Source of the DNA: Bog-473 sp049513455 | GTDB lineage: Bacteria; Actinomycetota; Acidimicrobiia; Acidimicrobiales; RAAP-2 | Direction: 5' to 3' | NCBI GenBank assembly: GCA_049513455.1 | Contig: JBEKWB010000098.1 | Span: 1 to 15,786 of the forward strand | Length of the DNA stretch: 15,786 nt | In this document: piece by piece, positions 12,816 to 15,786 of the stretch | How the letters are laid out: each line of letters starts with the position of its first letter | Position numbering within the stretch: position 1 is the first letter of the stretch | The notes under the pieces: model-generated | Database searches by the model: none | Seen by the model: only the letters and a program-made list of their open reading frames with translations | What the model was told of the DNA's origin: nothing | Position numbers and translations under genes: made by a program

Positions 12816-15254
12816 CGTAACGTCATCGAAGTCCGTATGGCTGTCAAAACTGATCGGCTGACCAATACGAACCGTGACGACACTGTGACGCTTGGGCCAC
12901 TTGGCGTGCAGGGGAACCGTGCCAAATAGACCAATTATCTTGACTGGCACAATTGGCACACCAAGGTTCACAGCCAGCAGGCCAACCCCCGATTTGAACG
13001 GCTGCAGCACGCCACTCGTGCTCAAGCGTCCTTCCGGTGAAAGAACGACGTTCCAACCTTCGTCAATCAAAGTGCTGACATATTCCAAACTGGGCATGTA
13101 CGGCTCAGAACGAGAAAGATTAAATCCAGCAAAGCAAAACCTTATGATGAAGGCCAGCACCTTGTGATCACGCATGACATCGTCCGCCACCGCCACTGCC
13201 AACCGTGTGCGGATACGACGAGGTAGCGCTCGATACACAACTGGTCCATCGAAATCATCACTGTGGTTGAAGATGAATAAGGCTGGCGTGTCGAGAACAT
13301 CTAACTTTTCCAGGCCTTGGACCTCCATTTTGACCCAGATGCCCAAGAGGGTGCGTACGACTACTTCACGTGTCGCATCGCCGAGAAGTCGCACCGATCG
13401 CCGAAACGGCCAGGACGGACGAGGTGTAGGGGCCTCTGTCGGACCGCCACCGCCCACTAACTTTCTCAAGTCTGCGACTGTCGTGGTGTGGGTGATGTCC
13501 TCTTCGTCGATTGTAATGCCGAGCTCGTCCTCGATAAGTGCTGCGAGTGTGAGTCTCCGCAACGAATCAAGGCCGATATCGGCCAGTCGATCAGCGTCGG
13601 TGATTTCTCGTCTCGGTCCGCCCAAGCTTTGACCAATGAGGTTCACAATTGCATCTCGACTGGGCACACTCTCATGCTCGGAGGCTTCCTCGTCACGACC
13701 GGATTCGTTCGCCCAGTCCTGGACCTTTCTCCGATCGGTCTTGCGCAACCTGGTGAGCGGGAACGTCGCCTCTGGCCAACGGCGCCACTCACTGATGTGC
13801 TGGAATGACTCCACTTGCGCATTGATTTCTTCGATTGCGTGGCTAATCTCGCCATCGGAGTGGTCAGAGATCACGACGGCTACGACTGCTTCGCCGGCTG
13901 GTCGCGCCACGCCAACAATGCACACGGCGCGGAAGATCTGTTTCTTATCAGCGACGATCTCGATGTCTTCGGGGAAGACCTTCAGGCCGCTGCTGAGCAC
14001 GATGGCGAACTTGAGCCGCCCTTGAATGTAGAGCCAGCCATCCTGCAACGAGCCCGCATCGCCTGTTTTGAACCATCCGTCTTGGGTGAACGCCTCGCGG
14101 GTGGCAGTGGGGTTATGCCAGTACTCGCGAAAGATACTAGGTCCTTTGGCCTGAATTTCGCCGTCGTCCGCGATGCGCAGGCTCACGTTGTCCAGCGCAC
14201 GGCCCGCCGAGCCGGCCCGGCGCTCGTGTAAAGAGTTCATCGCGAGGATCGGTGCTGTCTCCGTCAAACCGTAACCCTGAAGCAACCTTACCCCCATGCG
14301 TTCCCATGCCGTTCCGACTTCGATCGGAATCGGTGCTCCCCCGGTGATGACGAGGTTCAACCTCTTGCCCAGCTGCGAATGGACGTCGCGAAAGAGCAGG
14401 CGCCGGAGGGGAAATGGCAAGACAGCGGCAAGCTCCACCGCCCTTGCCAGAGCCGTCGTCTTGCCTTGCGCCGCCGCCGCTTGCTCTACACGCTGGAGTA
14501 AGAGACTCAGCAGCTGCGGTACGGCGAGAATGGTGGTTATGTGGTACTCCTGAAAGCCGCGTGCTATGGCAGCCGGCGAAGCACTCGGCACATAGAAAAT
14601 GCCCGCGCCTTTCGCGAGGGGGACGAGCATGCCGCCCGTGAGCTCGTACATGTGCGAAAGGGGAAGTACCGATAGGAAGCGCCAGTCTGGGCGCACATCT
14701 ACCACCCGCAGCCCGGCCTCGACGTTCGCTAAAACATTCTGCTGAGTCAAGACCACGCCCTTTGGATCGGCCGTGGTGCCTGAGGTAAAGACAATGAGTG
14801 CCGGTAAGTCGCCGCTCAATTCAACGTCCGGCGCCGCCTCAGGGTATTCCGCAATGCGATTGTTGAGATCGTCAAGCAGATCCACCTTGCCTCGCGCATC
14901 CAACTCTGGGTGCATATGTTGGTTTCGGAAAATCAGCTTCGGTTGCGTCTGGTCGATGAACTTCAGGGTCGCGGCTGGGCTACCGATTGCGTCGATCGGT
15001 ACCAAAATGGCCCCGAGGAGCTGGGTGCCGAGAAACAGCTCAACCCACTCCGGCGAATTATTGGCCACGACCATGATTCGGTCGCCCGACACAACGCTGT
15101 GCGCCAAGAGGTAGTTGGCCGTTTGGTGAGCCCGTCGTTGAAGCGCGCCGTAGCTCAGCCGTTCTATCTTCAAAAAGGGTCGGACGGTGATTGCGGTCCG
15201 TTCGTCATGAGCGCTGAACCCGGCGACAAAGTCGCCGAAATGCCGACTGCTCAC
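12783..15254 (-). CDS. Acyl-adenylating enzyme / acyl carrier / PlsC acyltransferase fusion
   Basis: An 823-residue three-domain protein. Residues about 1-515 are an ANL-superfamily acyl-activating enzyme: FTSGTTADPKG (156-166), QGYGLTETAP (326-335), TGD (397-399) and the adenylation lysine probably K505 in LTRLRKTDRRK. Residues about 530-602 are an acyl carrier domain with the phosphopantetheine serine S564 in DIGLDSLRRL. Residues about 630-823 are a PlsC/LPLAT acyltransferase: NHSDDFD (663-669, the H-x4-D motif), NLSR near 712-715, PEGR (740-743) and VPIVPV (766-771). Inferred role: activate a fatty acid with ATP, load it on the built-in carrier, and pass it to a lysolipid or another hydroxyl acceptor at the membrane. 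The E. coli Aas protein does similar chemistry but has the opposite order and uses free ACP. The GTG start overlaps the AcpS stop as GTGA. GC is near 50% in samples, well below its neighbours, suggesting horizontal acquisition. Confidence 0.88.
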   Translation of the reverse strand: MSSRHFGDFVAGFSAHDERTAITVRPFLKIERLSYGALQRRAHQTANYLLAHSVVSGDRIMVVANNSPEWVELFLGTQLLGAILVPIDAIGSPAATLKFIDQTQPKLIFRNQHMHPELDARGKVDLLDDLNNRIAEYPEAAPDVELSGDLPALIVFTSGTTADPKGVVLTQQNVLANVEAGLRVVDVRPDWRFLSVLPLSHMYELTGGMLVPLAKGAGIFYVPSASPAAIARGFQEYHITTILAVPQLLSLLLQRVEQAAAAQGKTTALARAVELAAVLPFPLRRLLFRDVHSQLGKRLNLVITGGAPIPIEVGTAWERMGVRLLQGYGLTETAPILAMNSLHERRAGSAGRALDNVSLRIADDGEIQAKGPSIFREYWHNPTATREAFTQDGWFKTGDAGSLQDGWLYIQGRLKFAIVLSSGLKVFPEDIEIVADKKQIFRAVCIVGVARPAGEAVVAVVISDHSDGEISHAIEEINAQVESFQHISEWRRWPEATFPLTRLRKTDRRKVQDWANESGRDEEASEHESVPSRDAIVNLIGQSLGGPRREITDADRLADIGLDSLRRLTLAALIEDELGITIDEEDITHTTTVADLRKLVGGGGPTEAPTPRPSWPFRRSVRLLGDATREVVVRTLLGIWVKMEVQGLEKLDVLDTPALFIFNHSDDFDGPVVYRALPRRIRTRLAVAVADDVMRDHKVLAFIIRFCFAGFNLSRSEPYMPSLEYVSTLIDEGWNVVLSPEGRLSTSGVLQPFKSGVGLLAVNLGVPIVPVKIIGLFGTVPLHAKWPKRHSVVTVRIGQPISFDSHTDFDDVTLRLHQMMEDL

Positions 15255-15613
15255 TGTGCGATCCTATAGGCGACCGCGATGGCATAGTCCCCGTGATGCG
15301 AGATCGAAATCGCGAATTCCTGCGCCCCGACTTTCGCATGGGGCTTGCCAGAGGGATCGTGCGTGATGACGATGTCCGTCCACTTCTTGGGTGCCTCGAC
15401 GGCGGCCTTTGCGACCGCCTCTTTGGCTGCCCATAGTCCCGCCAGCTGCTCAGGTTCCCGACCGGTTATCTCTGAGGGGCGAAAGGCGCTTTGCAGTATT
15501 TTGCCGGCGCTGACCTCAAGTTGCCTTCGAAACTCCGGGATGAACACCAAGTCGATCCCCACCATTAGGTTGCCATTGTAGGGCTGGGGAGGATGCCGTG
15601 AGGGTACCGGCAC
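15251..15613 (-). CDS. acpS: Holo-[acyl-carrier-protein] synthase (phosphopantetheinyl transferase)
   Basis: A 120-residue AcpS-type enzyme that moves 4'-phosphopantetheine from CoA to the conserved serine of a carrier domain. The motifs are VGIDLVFIPEF with Mg-binding D21, LWAAKEAVAKA with E65, and FAISISHHGDYAIAVA near the C-terminus. Family homology begins at M17, but AGGAGG lies just upstream of the GTG at 15613 and no ribosome-binding site precedes M17, so a 16-residue N-terminal extension is possible; the spacing of about 4 bases is short. The stop codon overlaps the start of the acyltransferase fusion (GTGA, 15251-15254). The obvious substrate is therefore the carrier domain (S564) of that fusion. 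It shares that gene's lower GC, so a second housekeeping acpS probably exists elsewhere in the genome. Confidence 0.9.
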   Translation of the reverse strand: MPVPSRHPPQPYNGNLMVGIDLVFIPEFRRQLEVSAGKILQSAFRPSEITGREPEQLAGLWAAKEAVAKAAVEAPKKWTDIVITHDPSGKPHAKVGAQEFAISISHHGDYAIAVAYRIAQ

Positions 15614-15726
15614 ATCCCTCCTGCGATTGCGTTCTATGAAAGGTGCTCAGTTCGACCAGGCCGCCTTGCGTCGAATACCCGCTCAGAGGACCTTCGGCCC
15701 TAACGCATACGGCACGCGTCACGCAG

Positions 15727-15742
15727 GATCCTCTTAAGGATC
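15727..15742. promoter_or_regulatory. Inverted repeat GATCCT-CTTA-AGGATC before the DUF1918 gene
   Basis: A perfect 6-bp inverted repeat with a 4-base spacer, ending immediately before the ribosome-binding site of the DUF1918 gene. It could be an operator or an mRNA hairpin affecting translation. It lies in the 143-base divergent gap (15614-15756) in which I see no convincing -10/-35 pair. Confidence 0.35.
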
Positions 15743-15756
15743 GAAGGGAGGCGACA

Positions 15757-15786
15757 ATGAAGGCCAAGGTGGGAGATCGGATCGTG
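15757..15786 (+). CDS. DUF1918-domain protein, 5' end only
   Basis: Only the first 10 codons (MKAKVGDRIV) are inside the window. They match the typical opening of small actinobacterial DUF1918 proteins, which are about 60-90 residues and of unknown function. GAAGGGAGG at 15743-15751 gives a strong ribosome-binding site at good spacing. The gene is divergent from acpS. The call rests on a short match and would be settled by the next 150 bases. Confidence 0.6.
   Translation, partial: MKAKVGDRIV

Noticed and set aside
15516..15767. Minus-strand 83-codon frame overlapping acpS and the divergent promoter region
   Set aside because: It overlaps the conserved start of acpS in another frame, spans the DUF1918 ribosome-binding site, and its translation resembles no family I know.

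Overview
The window looks like chromosomal DNA from a high-GC actinobacterium. Most of it is GC-rich: a hand count of 5401-5460 gives 43 of 60. It also carries actinobacterial family markers: a DUF1707 membrane protein, the first codons of a DUF1918 protein, and a membrane-anchored S1C protease with a long proline-rich cytoplasmic tail. I cannot fix the genus. No rRNA, tRNA, CRISPR array or transposase was seen.

Region 1 (36-9240, plus strand) is a purine/oxopurine catabolic cluster. It encodes an 8-oxoguanine deaminase-type amidohydrolase, a hydantoinase/dihydropyrimidinase (HyuA type), a YgfM-type FAD subunit, an XdhD-type molybdenum hydroxylase, and a second molybdenum hydroxylase with its own ferredoxin domain. 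The last three resemble the families found in bacterial 'selenium-dependent molybdenum hydroxylase' loci (E. coli ygfK-ssnA-hyuA-ygfM-xdhD, Enterococcus EF2570-type). The XdhD-like protein keeps a ferredoxin fold but has lost all eight cluster-binding cysteines, while the second hydroxylase keeps all eight. My inferred picture is that oxidised purines are deaminated, oxidised or reduced at Mo centres, and ring-opened by the hydantoinase. The usual electron-transfer partner YgfK and the selenium-cofactor maturation genes are not in the window.

Region 2 (9301-10345) holds a wrecked L-serine dehydratase gene. Its N-terminal domain is joined, out of frame, to the last 47 or so codons, and the whole catalytic Fe-S domain is missing. 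About 320 bases without a confident gene follow, with one small minus-strand ORF of unknown status.

Region 3 (10346-12814) has the membrane-bound S1C protease and an upstream 92-residue protein. Their frames overlap on the minus strand. A gene-poor gap of about 320 bases and a plus-strand DUF1707 membrane protein follow.

Region 4 (12783-15613, minus strand) is a two-gene operon of clearly lower GC (30 of 60 at 13801-13860, 31 of 60 at 14881-14940), which suggests acquired DNA. It encodes a holo-ACP synthase translationally coupled (GTGA overlap) to an 823-residue fusion of acyl-adenylating enzyme, acyl carrier domain and PlsC-type acyltransferase. Together they look like a self-contained machine that activates a fatty acid, tethers it, and transfers it to a lipid acceptor. 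This is the most unusual gene arrangement in the window. The fusion gene overlaps the 3' end of the convergent DUF1707 gene by 32 bases. The window ends 10 codons into a DUF1918 gene on the plus strand.
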